DNA of 64,000 bases. Origin: an uncultured Bacteroidales bacterium. Lineage in GTDB: Bacteria; Bacteroidota; Bacteroidia; Bacteroidales; P3. Below, piece after piece: positions 1 to 7,604 of the stretch. Position numbers and translations under genes: made by a program. The number at the start of each line of letters is the position of its first letter. Position 1 is the first letter of the stretch. Under the pieces are notes generated by a model. That model made no database searches and was not told where the DNA came from. It saw only the letters and a program-made list of their open reading frames with translations. Where the stretch lies: contig CALUHJ010000017.1 of the NCBI GenBank assembly GCA_944320415.1, positions 1 through 64,000 of the forward strand, read 5' to 3'.

Positions 1-239
1 CTTGGCATCGTTTTTTGGAAAAGAAGGGTAGGGGGAGATGGTTGATATTGGCATATGTGTTTATTTCGATTCGGATTCCTTATTATGATATTTTGCCTTG
101 TTTTGGAATAAAGTTATCATCATCTTACGTATTATCTTATAAATGACATAATATAAACCATTCTGCGTACAGAATAAGGTTTTCATCATAATTACGAAAA
201 TGCTCAAGATATTTCTGCTATTAAATCATATAAAAATAT

Positions 240-247
240 TATTTTTG
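240..247 (+). promoter_or_regulatory. Predicted -7 box of the ATPase/TOPRIM-like pair
   Basis: TATTTTTG matches the Bacteroidota -7 consensus TAnnTTTG and lies 23 bases before the start codon of the ATPase gene. No clear -33 box is seen. The rest of bases 1-239 is AT-rich and holds no gene I can support. Confidence 0.4.
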
Positions 248-270
248 CAGTATAATTCAAGAAAAGGAAT

Positions 271-1479
271 ATGCTGAAATCCATTATTATACAAGACTTT
301 TTTTCTTTTAGAGGAAAAAAGGAAATAACACTAAATAAAGGAGTTAATATACTATTAGGAATAAATGGTAGTGGAAAAACTTCTTTTATAAACGCATTGC
401 GTTTACTTTCTGAAGGTATTTCAGGAAACGGGTTAATAAAATTGATTCAAGAACAATGGGGTGGATATGACCAAGTTGTAAACTTCAACGGTAATCGTAA
501 TGCACCCTATGCCCAGATAACTTATGTGTTTAATTATAGTGAATTAAATAAATTGAATCCTGCAGCTGGATTTAATGCAGACGTACACTATCGTATTACT
601 ATTAAACGTTCAGGAACCAGTTATGTTTTAAATGAACAAGTATTCACTCAGCATAATATTAAAAAAGATGCCTCCTTTATCTATTTGGACTTTGCAAATG
701 GTAATGGTAAAATTAGTACTCGGACACAAGAAGGAATCGGACTTCAAGATTATACAAATGCAGATGTGTCTGGGCAAGAATTAATTTTACGTCAAATAAA
801 TGATCCCATACATTATTTACCTACGCATACATTACGTAAAGCGATAGAATCCATAGCAGTATACAGTAGTTTTGATATAGGTGAGGGAAGTAAACTTCGC
901 ACGCCCATAGAGTTCTCTACAGATGTTCGACTACGTAAATCTGGCACTAATTTAACTCAAATCTTAAATGAGCTAAAACTCAATCATGCTTTTGATTTTG
1001 AACGTTTAGAAGAAACATTTCGTAATGTCAATCCGCATTTTAAAAGTATTGAGATTACCAACTTATATGGACAATCTTATTTGTCATTACGTGAAAAAAA
1101 CATGAGCCGTGCTATTGGTGCTTTGCACATTTCTGACGGAACATTACGTTTCTTGTTGTCTGAGTGCATATTCTATAATCCATTGCGAGGTAGCCTTATT
1201 GCAATAGATGAACCAGAGAGGGGATTGCATCCAGATATGATTCGTTCTGTTGCAGATATGATGAAATATGCAGCAAGACAAAGCCAGATTATAGTAGCAA
1301 CACATTCTCCTCATCTATTAAATCAATTTGAGCTTGAAGATATCTTAATCTTTGAAAAGGACGAAGATAATTCCACTATTGTCCGTAGAGTATCTGAAAG
1401 TGATTTTCCAGAATGGAATGGAGGATTTTTACCTGGACAAATGTGGTTATTAGGTCAAATCGGAGGCAAAAGATGGTAA
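271..1479 (+). CDS. AAA-family ATPase, OLD/RecF-like, probable defence ATPase
   Basis: A 402-aa soluble ATPase of the SMC/RecF/OLD-like class (AAA_21 type). The Walker A loop GINGSGKT is at residues 30-37, just after a short N-terminal strand as in RecF and OLD proteins. Near residue 285 there is an ABC-like signature region (LHISDGTLRF). Walker B with the catalytic Glu (LIAIDEPERG) is near residue 313, and the switch His lies in ATHSPHLL near residue 343. The gene is followed without a gap by a TOPRIM-like partner whose start overlaps its stop, so the two are probably translated together. The same gene order is found in anti-phage pairs such as PARIS (AriA/AriB) and AbiL-like loci. The fold and ATPase role are fairly sure; the defence role is inferred from the pairing and from the accessory surroundings. 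Confidence 0.8.
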   Translation: MLKSIIIQDFFSFRGKKEITLNKGVNILLGINGSGKTSFINALRLLSEGISGNGLIKLIQEQWGGYDQVVNFNGNRNAPYAQITYVFNYSELNKLNPAAGFNADVHYRITIKRSGTSYVLNEQVFTQHNIKKDASFIYLDFANGNGKISTRTQEGIGLQDYTNADVSGQELILRQINDPIHYLPTHTLRKAIESIAVYSSFDIGEGSKLRTPIEFSTDVRLRKSGTNLTQILNELKLNHAFDFERLEETFRNVNPHFKSIEITNLYGQSYLSLREKNMSRAIGALHISDGTLRFLLSECIFYNPLRGSLIAIDEPERGLHPDMIRSVADMMKYAARQSQIIVATHSPHLLNQFELEDILIFEKDEDNSTIVRRVSESDFPEWNGGFLPGQMWLLGQIGGKRW

Positions 1480-2135
1480 GACTGAATTTAATCGTCGAGG
1501 GTGGAGTCTATACAGATACAGATAATGTATCTGCAGAAACAGCAAGTAATGTTGAATCATTACGCCAATCATTGCATAAATTCTTCAATAGAATATTAAA
1601 TCGAGATGACATTGAAATAACAATATTTATGGGCGCAGGATGTCGTAATGCAGCAAAGCGATTCGTGGAAGGAAAATCTCCAATGGGACTTTTTGTTGAT
1701 TCAGATTCTCCTGCTGAGACGAAGCATTTATGGTTTGATAAATTAATCAATACTGAGCATCCTGAAATGACCATTACAATACCAGAAGAAAAGAAAAAAT
1801 ATGTATTCTTTATGGTACAGGAAATGGAAGCGTGGTTTTTGAAACAACCTGAATGCTTGAACCGATGGGCAGAAATTGAAGGATATAGCCGTAAAGATGC
1901 AGAATTTGATATTTCAAAACATTCTCTCATCAAAGGAAAAAATATAGAGTCTATTTCCAAACCATCAAAAACTTTGGCTTTATTAATGAAACGATTCTTC
2001 TTTAAAGAAACAAAATATGCTAAATATGGAAAATTGAAGAATTCTCCCTTACTATTAGACTCGTTGGATATTGATTCATTAATTCCTTTAGATTTGGAAT
2101 TGCAGCGTTTTGTGGAAATAATTAATAATGGTTAG
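1473..2135 (+). CDS. DUF4276/AbiLii-like TOPRIM-type partner protein
   Basis: A 220-aa protein. I chose the ATG at 1473 because it overlaps the ATPase stop codon by seven bases and has GGAGG at 1462-1466; the frame is open further upstream but inside the ATPase gene. The N-terminus LIVEGGVYTD supplies an early Glu after a hydrophobic strand, and GLFVDSDSP near residue 75 supplies a D-x-D after another strand. That is the arrangement of TOPRIM catalytic residues seen in DUF4276, RloB and AriB-type proteins. A middle segment, VFFMVQEMEAWFL, is typical of DUF4276-like proteins. It likely acts as the effector (nuclease) controlled by the upstream ATPase. The family assignment is by motif only, and the substrate is unknown. 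Confidence 0.65.
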   Translation: MVRLNLIVEGGVYTDTDNVSAETASNVESLRQSLHKFFNRILNRDDIEITIFMGAGCRNAAKRFVEGKSPMGLFVDSDSPAETKHLWFDKLINTEHPEMTITIPEEKKKYVFFMVQEMEAWFLKQPECLNRWAEIEGYSRKDAEFDISKHSLIKGKNIESISKPSKTLALLMKRFFFKETKYAKYGKLKNSPLLLDSLDIDSLIPLDLELQRFVEIINNG

Positions 2136-2168
2136 AGGGATTATCACGGTATCCCCCTAACCATTTTC
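2130..2168. terminator. Bidirectional hairpin terminator
   Basis: GGTTAGAGGGAT (2130-2141) pairs with ATCCCCCTAACC (2151-2162) with one mismatch, followed by ATTTTCTT on the plus strand. It lies between the convergent TOPRIM-like gene and the Hxs operon and can serve both. Confidence 0.6.
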
Positions 2169-2183
2169 TTGAATTTTCAATTC

Positions 2184-2459
2184 TTATATGCTCGAATAGT
2201 GTGAACTATGAGAGCTATGCGAACTGTGGCTACTGTGCGAACTGTGGCTACTGTGTGAACTGTGGCTACTGTGCGAACTATGACTTGCCAACAAATTGAA
2301 ATCGGCAGAAGCCTGTTCTAAAATCAGCGTCTGCTTTTGCTGTTGTTCGATTTGATTGTCGTTGTTTGTAATATTAGTAACAATCTTTTCACCAACAGAG
2401 GAAAAATAGCCTACACCTGCAATTATTGCAGAGACCGCAAAGAACAAGAGTTTCTTCAT
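2184..2459 (-). CDS. hxsA: His-Xaa-Ser repeat peptide HxsA
   Basis: A 91-aa precursor. Residues 1-20 form a hydrophobic signal-like segment (MKKLLFFAVSAIIAGVGYF), residues 21-57 are polar and Asn/Gln-rich, and the C-terminus is nine Ser-His-Ser triplets, then Ser-His-Tyr, then SSI. At DNA level the tail is built largely from an 18-base unit coding SSHSSH, so it can change length by slippage. In the His-Xaa-Ser system this peptide is the presumed substrate of the paired radical SAM enzymes HxsB and HxsC, which are encoded immediately upstream with HxsD. The modification and biological role are not known to me. The signal segment suggests export. The call rests on repeat type and operon context. 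Confidence 0.8.
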   Translation of the reverse strand: MKKLLFFAVSAIIAGVGYFSSVGEKIVTNITNNDNQIEQQQKQTLILEQASADFNLLASHSSHSSHSSHSSHSSHSSHSSHSSHSSHYSSI

Positions 2460-2493
2460 TGTACCTCCTTTTTTTGATTAAACAATAAATTAA

Positions 2494-3633
2494 TTAACAT
2501 GATATATCAGATGATATATGTTCTACTTTCTTAATATGTGAACTATGAGCCTGCCTGTTTGATTCAAAAAATCCTGCACATTGTCCCTTTAGCACACATC
2601 CGTCACATTCCTCTATGTATATGTCTTTCCAGTCTGAAATAGACTGTTGTGCATAACAACGAATATCTTCGGGAAGTATACATAATTGCGCATTGTAGAT
2701 ATAAGGTTTCATTCCTCTATCCGCAAGTAATAGTACCGCTTCTCGTAACTCATTATTATAGTCATATGGGTCTATCCATAATTCTTCAAAGTTATCTTTC
2801 GCTAATCCTGTTGTTTCCATTTGCATAAAAGCTACTTGGGCAACAAAAGGAAAGTTGTGATAGATAAAATCGGCAAATTGAGGTAGTCGTTTATAAGTTT
2901 GCTTATGAACAACTATGCGTAGTCCTATACGTTGTCGGAATAATGCCAGATTATATAACCCTTGAACCGTCTTATAAAAAGTTTTAGCTCCAACGATACG
3001 ATTATGTTCTTCGGCTATATCTGAGAATAACGGAATGTCTATTTGCAAATCATGATGTCGGCATTTTGCAAGTTTCATTGCATACTCCTTATCTGCAAAC
3101 TTAATTCCATTGGAGAGGATGTTGATAGCTGCTTTAGGAATCTTTTTCTTTATGTGGGTTATCAAGATAAACAAATTGTTATCGATAAGTGTAGGCTCTC
3201 CGCCAGTTATACCTATTTCTTGAGTATGTTTGTCAAACAAAGAAATCAATTTCAAATTGAATGGTGTTTTATCCTTTTCTTGCAAAATGGGTGGTTGTGG
3301 ACACATGATGCAACGATGATTACACCGTTCTGTTGCCATTATCACATTATGTTTGGATTTTACTTCATATAAGAAAATTATCTCTCCACTTCTATTGATA
3401 ACTACAACATCGCCTTCATTAAATACATCTATATCATTTACTACACAATAAGGTTTTCCATTATCGGTAATGTTGTTTTTTATTGTAATAGTTGCAACAT
3501 ATCCAAAAACTGGATTTGATGCGTTTTTGCTAACCAATATTTCATTGGAACGGCAAAATATATTCTTTCCAAAAGTTATTCGCCCAATAACATCCTCATC
3601 TATATTAAATGAATTACCTTGAATTTGTTTCAT
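2494..3633 (-). CDS. hxsC: His-Xaa-Ser system radical SAM maturase HxsC
   Basis: A 379-aa radical SAM protein. After an N-terminal domain of about 100 residues comes the cluster-binding motif CNHRCIMC (CxxxCxxC), then GITGGEPT (SAM-binding GGE) and ILSNG, all in the normal order. Further cysteines near the C-terminus (ECDGCVLKGQC) may bind an auxiliary cluster. The late CxxxCxxC position and the partner genes identify HxsC of the His-Xaa-Ser system. The C-terminal tail contains AHSSH, which resembles the substrate repeat. The gene starts seven bases after the hxsB remnant and ends 34 bases before hxsA, so it is in one operon. The reading frame is intact, unlike hxsB. Confidence 0.85.
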   Translation of the reverse strand: MKQIQGNSFNIDEDVIGRITFGKNIFCRSNEILVSKNASNPVFGYVATITIKNNITDNGKPYCVVNDIDVFNEGDVVVINRSGEIIFLYEVKSKHNVIMATERCNHRCIMCPQPPILQEKDKTPFNLKLISLFDKHTQEIGITGGEPTLIDNNLFILITHIKKKIPKAAINILSNGIKFADKEYAMKLAKCRHHDLQIDIPLFSDIAEEHNRIVGAKTFYKTVQGLYNLALFRQRIGLRIVVHKQTYKRLPQFADFIYHNFPFVAQVAFMQMETTGLAKDNFEELWIDPYDYNNELREAVLLLADRGMKPYIYNAQLCILPEDIRCYAQQSISDWKDIYIEECDGCVLKGQCAGFFESNRQAHSSHIKKVEHISSDISC

Positions 3634-3639
3634 AATTCT

Positions 3640-5054
3640 TTAGTTTAACCAAGACCAAAAAATTCTGTTTATCTCAGGGTCATGTTTGTGCAATAATTCA
3701 AACAAGTAACGTATAATTGATTTTGTCTTTTTGCACATTTCATTGGTTGGTCTGAAGCCAACCATATCTCCCTGTTCTGACATATTACGCACTGGGTCTG
3801 CTCCGCAATAGGGTTGAAAAACACATTCGGAACACACAGGTAGACATTCTGTACATGCAGAAGAAATTATGTGATGCAAAAGTTCACCATTGAACATCTA
3901 CTGATAGTTGTTGTCATTAACATTGCCCAATCTGAAATAATAATTCTTGAAACGTGCCATCATTCGAGCTTCATCCGAAACATATACACTTCCGTCATAG
4001 TCAAAAATTACTCCTGCAATGCGGGAGATTGCAAATCAACAAAGCCAGTAGCAAAAGGTGTCAGTATTCTTCTTAAAAGAAGTGCTGCAAATCCTTCTAC
4101 AAAAAATGTTCCTTTCTTATTCAATTCTATAATATAGTCAAGTCCTTCTTTGTAATTCTCAACAAAATCTTCGATAGGATAAGCTATCTTTTCCTTGTAT
4201 TGTTTTGCAAAACCGTATGGATTAAGAGAGCGTAAAAATATACTGTTGAATCCAAGACGTATGTATTCATCAATTATATCTTTGAAGCGACCCAAACTAT
4301 ATTTTGAAGTTGTCATGAGAGCAGAAACACAATCATTGTTTCCCCATATTTTTCGTATCATGGAGAGATTCTTTTCAAAGATTGCATGATGATCCAACTC
4401 TTTGTGTTGCAGCGGACGATTTGTATCGTGCAAATCTTTAGGTCCATCCAATGATGTGGAAATCATGCAGTTGTGCTTCTTCAGATATCGTACCATTTTT
4501 TCATTTAGCAAAGTTAAATTGGTACAAATTACAAAATCCATTATCTTCTTCTTGAAAAGATTTTGCCATTCTGCTTCCTCAATTATATATTTTACCATTT
4601 CAAAATCAGTTGAAGGGTCTCCACCTTGGAACTCTATTTTGATGTATGGAGAAGGTGACTGGAAAATCATTTTGACAATATTCTTAGCGGTCTGCTTTGT
4701 CATATCAGCAGAATAATCATCCTGATTTTTACGTGAGACTTGACAATATATGCAACTGGAGTTACATCGCAAGGTCGGAACAACCATATGTAAAGAAGTA
4801 AAGTCGCGAAGTATGCTTTTCTTTGTGCGAAATTTTGTCGCAAGCATTGAAACCACATCTTCTACCTTATCAGTTGTAGCAATTTGTTTTGATTCAATAT
4901 CATAAAATAAATCACTATGTATATCCATTTTCCCATCTACAAAGCGATGAAAGTCCTCGTTTTGTAAGAAGATATATTCTCCGACTTCATTTGTGAGGAG
5001 ATATTCTGTATCATTGAACCGTTCAAAGCGGAATGGCAATAACTGATAGTTCAT
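3640..5054 (-). pseudogene. hxsB: Broken His-Xaa-Ser radical SAM maturase HxsB
   Basis: The first part (4008-5054, 348 codons) has the radical SAM motif CNSSCIYC, EFQGGDPS and the conserved DLQSP segment, then runs out of frame at about 4018-4024. One frame over, the protein continues (IAGVIFDYDGSVYVSDEAR, then FRLGNV) to an in-frame TAG at 3898-3900. It then continues from an ATG directly after that stop for 85 codons with the C-terminal cysteines (CTECLPVCSEC, YCGADP). Adding one base at the shift would restore a Cys-containing SPASM start after QSP. So there are two separate lesions, a one-base deletion and an amber codon, in a gene otherwise conserved along its whole length. It is either recently inactivated or read through by recoding; sequencing error could explain one lesion but less easily both. 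Confidence 0.8.
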
Positions 5055-5058
5055 ATTC

Positions 5059-5391
5059 TTATTTTGAATTTACGGGGTTGAACGCTTCTTCAACTATTAT
5101 ATCACGAATATATCCAAATTGAGTATTAATATTGTATCGTAATTGTTGGTCTATCAATTTATTACAGAATTGTTTTGGAATGTCGACAGTAATTGTATTG
5201 CCATCCTTGGATTCAAAAATGACAAGCACTAAATTAGGATTGGATTTATCTGTCTGCTGATGAATATAGAACAAATGGGAGAAGTTATAGATAGCTGCCG
5301 TGATAACATCTTTAGAGTATAGAGTTAAATCTACGGTTACTTGAAATTTATTATTATCAAGTTCTACAACAGGAAATTGAATCTTTGTCAT
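5059..5391 (-). CDS. hxsD: His-Xaa-Ser system protein HxsD
   Basis: A 110-aa protein with no recognised catalytic motif. The C-terminal half (LIDQQLRYNI, then IRDIIVEEAF) matches the conserved pattern of the small HxsD proteins that always accompany HxsB and HxsC. By analogy with other radical SAM peptide systems it may bind or present the precursor, but this is inference. It is the first gene of the operon; hxsB begins four bases after its stop. On the mRNA a hairpin made of TCTTCAA and TTTGAAGA lies just before the start codon, and a large folded element (5442-5610) lies further upstream. Confidence 0.75.
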   Translation of the reverse strand: MTKIQFPVVELDNNKFQVTVDLTLYSKDVITAAIYNFSHLFYIHQQTDKSNPNLVLVIFESKDGNTITVDIPKQFCNKLIDQQLRYNINTQFGYIRDIIVEEAFNPVNSK

Positions 5392-5441
5392 ATCATATCT
5401 TCAAAGTCTCCCAGTCCCTTGAAGACCTCTTATTTATACAC

Positions 5442-5610
5442 CGAAGCGTGGAACTGCAATGCCACGTCTTAAGTTAGAGGTCCTGAGAAAACCTTGTAGT
5501 ACAGATATGGAAACAGCAGTCCACGCTATAGCGTGAAAACCACTATGCTATCCTTGTACTACGTTCGAAATTTCTCAGGTTTCTAACTTACAAGATAAGC
5601 ATAACGCTTC
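5442..5610. other. Highly structured intergenic element, possible ncRNA or leader
   Basis: The 371-base gap 5392-5763 contains a nested set of inverted repeats. An outer stem is GAAGCGT (5443-5449) with ACGCTTC (5604-5610). A long imperfect palindrome reads AAGTTAGAGGTCCTGAGAAA on one side and TTTCTCAGGTTTCTAACTT on the other, extended by GTAGTAC/GTACTAC. The centre carries the perfect palindrome CACGCTATAGCGTG (5522-5535), and near the left edge CGTGG pairs with CCACG. No open reading frame fits. It could be the 5' leader of hxsD, an independent RNA, or the remnant of a small mobile element. I do not recognise the family. Confidence 0.5.
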
Positions 5611-5651
5611 TTTTCTAAAATATGTCAAGGAAAGAGTTTCCTCAATCCGAA

Positions 5652-5700
5652 TACAAAAGTACAAAAAGTCCGTGATATCACACCAAATATCACGGACTTT
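5652..5700 (-). terminator. Terminator of the HU-like gene
   Basis: The 14-base arms AAAGTCCGTGATAT (5665-5678) and ATATCACGGACTTT (5687-5700) are perfectly complementary with an 8-base loop. On the minus strand the stem runs into TTTTTGTACTTTTG, a U-rich tail. It separates the HU-like gene from the hxs operon. Confidence 0.75.
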
Positions 5701-5763
5701 ATTTTGATTCACAACTTGATACATTTGTAAGTATGAACTCTCCCGACTCGACCTCGCTTTCCG

Positions 5764-6174
5764 CTACTCCGTAACGAGTGACTTGACCGCAAGGTCCGCA
5801 AGCTCAAACTTGCTCTTGGCCAACGAACGCATGAACTCGGCAGAAGGGTAGAACCTGCACCTTGCCCTGCGTATGCTCTCGGCCGTCACCTCCTCGGCAC
5901 TCGCAACCGCCTTGGCCGATATGCTCGGAATGAACGCACCCAACAGACCGAACTTGACAGCCTGACCCGCCGTGACATACTTGGCAACGTGTATCTCCAT
6001 TGCCTTCAGACACGCCAATACATCGGGATAGGAAACGGTCGTCGAACCCGATATGTCGTTCGCTATCTGCTCTATCATAACATCCTGACCGCGGAATATG
6101 CGCGCCAGGTATTTCTCACCCGGATTCTGACCGGTGGAAATCATTCTCTTTACTTTTACATACTTTATCGCCAT
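5764..6174 (-). CDS. HU-like DNA-binding protein (HU-related family)
   Basis: A 136-aa basic protein of the Bacteroidota 'histone-like, putative' HU-related family. It opens with MAIKYVKVKRMI, has a middle segment SGSTTVSYPDVLACLKAM typical of the HU helical part, and closes with RCRFYPSAEFMRSL. It is predicted to bind and bend DNA. In many Bacteroidota several copies exist, often on integrated elements; here it sits beside a replication-like module and has a well-formed promoter upstream and a terminator downstream, so it is a single-gene unit. GC content is far above that of the adjacent hxs genes. Confidence 0.8.
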   Translation of the reverse strand: MAIKYVKVKRMISTGQNPGEKYLARIFRGQDVMIEQIANDISGSTTVSYPDVLACLKAMEIHVAKYVTAGQAVKFGLLGAFIPSISAKAVASAEEVTAESIRRARCRFYPSAEFMRSLAKSKFELADLAVKSLVTE

Positions 6175-6265
6175 GATTCAAAAAAAAGTGTTTGGTTAAT
6201 AATTGATTTTTCTTTTCTTGCAGACCCTCTCGGAAATGTGCACCTTTCTTCCTGAATCCACATTG

Positions 6266-6297
6266 CAAAGATATGTCATAATTCTTTGAGGTCCAAA
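6266..6297 (-). promoter_or_regulatory. Promoter of the HU-like gene
   Basis: On the minus strand TTTG (plus 6294-6297) is followed after 20 bases by TATCTTTG (plus 6266-6273), an excellent match to the Bacteroidota promoter pattern. The start codon lies about 90 bases downstream. Confidence 0.7.
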
Positions 6298-6300
6298 CGG

Positions 6301-6335
6301 TTGAATGACATTGAATGAAGTTGAACTAAATTGAC
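6301..6335. repeat. Iteron-like 10-base direct repeats
   Basis: TTGAATGACA, TTGAATGAAG, TTGAACTAAA and TTGAC follow each other with an exact 10-base period, starting at 6301, 6311, 6321 and 6331. The TTGAA core would face the same side of the helix. They lie just upstream of the HU-like promoter and over the 3' end of the DUF6371-type gene, so they may be protein-binding sites. Confidence 0.5.
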
Positions 6336-7219
6336 GCATCATGACCTTGTTTTTCCAGCATGGCATCGGCAATGTCCCATGTGGGAGAGGGGTTTGCATA
6401 GTCCCTGTGCCAGTGTATGAGCCTGAGACAAAAACCCCACCTGCGGTTAAGCTCCGCCGCCTTGAGAGCCCAGTCCTCCATGGCGTCTATGTCGGGATAG
6501 ACCTCCGTCTCCACGCCTTTGAGGGCCTGAAGGATATACGCCCCGAAGTTCATCCTGCCGCCGCATGCAAGCCATGTGCGTTCCGGTTGCAGCAGGCTCA
6601 TCACCATGGCCGTCTTCTCGCTCTCCACCAGCGACACCCTGTCTGAACATGCCCCCGAAGCCAGAAGATGCTCCCCGAAAAGGCACTGCGACAGAGTCCA
6701 GTCGGGCGGCAGCTCCACCTTGGTGTGTACCCAAACGGGAGAGAACCGCTTCACACGGTGACCGTTCGCAAGGTTGTAATATATCACCTTGCCCGTCCGT
6801 ATCCTGCCCCTGAGGTCCCGCTGCCAGAACACCGTACCGTTGTGACGGCTGCACCCGGTAAGGTACTGCGACCACACCCGCTCCATGTCCTTGCGGGCAA
6901 AACCCCTGCCGAGCAGGTAACGGTACAGGTTGCCATCCGAACGCCACCGGTAAAAGGGCTGCGGGTCTATGTCGAGGGTGCATGTCCTCCTTGGCCGGAC
7001 GGTCACGGGCTTTATGCACGTGACCTGCCCGCTCAGGTCCGCCTCACGCGGCGGAAGGTGATACCTGCACTTTATCTGCCTGTCGCAACGACCCGACCTT
7101 GCATCCTTGACGTATTCCCCGCTGAAGGTGTCGACATACCTTACAAAGGTCTTTTGTCCGCACTGAGGGCATATCCATTTGCGCGGTGAACGGTCGAGGG
7201 CATATCTGTACGTATTCAT
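6326..7219 (-). CDS. DUF6371-type zinc-finger, primase-like protein of a mobile element
   Basis: A 297-aa protein. The N-terminus has a zinc-ribbon-like CPQCGQKTF followed by RCDRQIKCRYH, the arrangement seen in DUF6371 proteins of Bacteroidota plasmids and integrated elements and similar to primase zinc-binding domains. The C-terminal half (LVESEKTAMVMSL, then EVYPDIDAMEDW) looks like a degenerate TOPRIM fold: an early Glu-Ser-Glu-Lys and a later Asp-x-Asp. It probably works with the neighbouring RepA-like ATPase in element replication or control. Its ATG overlaps the stop of the HTH gene by four bases. GC content is high. The family call is good; the primase activity is inferred. Confidence 0.7.
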   Translation of the reverse strand: MNTYRYALDRSPRKWICPQCGQKTFVRYVDTFSGEYVKDARSGRCDRQIKCRYHLPPREADLSGQVTCIKPVTVRPRRTCTLDIDPQPFYRWRSDGNLYRYLLGRGFARKDMERVWSQYLTGCSRHNGTVFWQRDLRGRIRTGKVIYYNLANGHRVKRFSPVWVHTKVELPPDWTLSQCLFGEHLLASGACSDRVSLVESEKTAMVMSLLQPERTWLACGGRMNFGAYILQALKGVETEVYPDIDAMEDWALKAAELNRRWGFCLRLIHWHRDYANPSPTWDIADAMLEKQGHDASI

Positions 7220-7437
7220 GTCCTCTCCCTGTATTGGTTCAACCTGTTGAGTTCCTCCTTGAGCGCCTCGACCTCCGCATCGGTGTAGCGCGTCTTGTTC
7301 CTGCCCCTGACCAGCAGCATGCCCATGCGCCGTCTGAGCCTGTAAAGGGTCGAGGCCGATATGCCGAGCATCTGAAGCACCTCGCCCGTGTAATACCTCG
7401 GGAAATCTCCCTTGTCGTTTTCTTGATTCGTTTTCAT
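7216..7437 (-). CDS. MerR/excisionase-like helix-turn-helix protein
   Basis: A 73-aa protein with one winged helix-turn-helix of the HTH_17 type: YYTGEVLQMLGISASTLYRL, followed by a basic wing (GRNKTRYTDAEVEAL). Such small proteins serve as excisionases or regulators on Bacteroidota mobilizable elements and usually sit next to DUF6371 and RepA-like ATPase genes, as here. It is likely translated together with the downstream gene through an ATGA overlap. Confidence 0.75.
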   Translation of the reverse strand: MKTNQENDKGDFPRYYTGEVLQMLGISASTLYRLRRRMGMLLVRGRNKTRYTDAEVEALKEELNRLNQYRERT

Positions 7438-7505
7438 CGTTTCTGAAATTATTATTTTGTTATAAAGATCTGTTCATTTCGAAAGGCTCCCCTTCCGCCT
7501 GTGGT

Positions 7506-7537
7506 GGTTATACCCCCTTTAGGGGGGGGTATAAACC
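7506..7537. promoter_or_regulatory. G/C-rich hairpin between element genes
   Basis: GGTTATACCCCC (7506-7517) can pair with GGGGGTATAAACC (7525-7537). Outside it CCCCTTCCGC and GCGGAAGCAGGGG (7488-7564 area) can form a longer stem. There is no U-tract, so it looks more like a processing, attenuation or protein-binding structure than a simple terminator. It lies between the RepA-like gene and the HTH gene. Confidence 0.45.
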
Positions 7538-7604
7538 CAACCCGCACGGGAGCGGAAGCAGGGGATTGTCACAAAGTAAATAGTCATCCGCATGTTTTGT
7601 CGGT

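Noticed and set aside
2190..2290. CRISPR-like array
   Set aside because: The repeats are tandem codon repeats inside an open frame without spacers.
5442..5610. Integron attC site or retron RNA
   Set aside because: The palindrome lacks paired GTTRRRY/RYYYAAC core sites, and there is no integron integrase or reverse transcriptase gene in the window.
6196..6399. 67-codon minus-strand frame between the HU-like and DUF6371-type genes
   Set aside because: It overlaps the real HU-like promoter and the DUF6371 gene in another frame; no start context or similarity.
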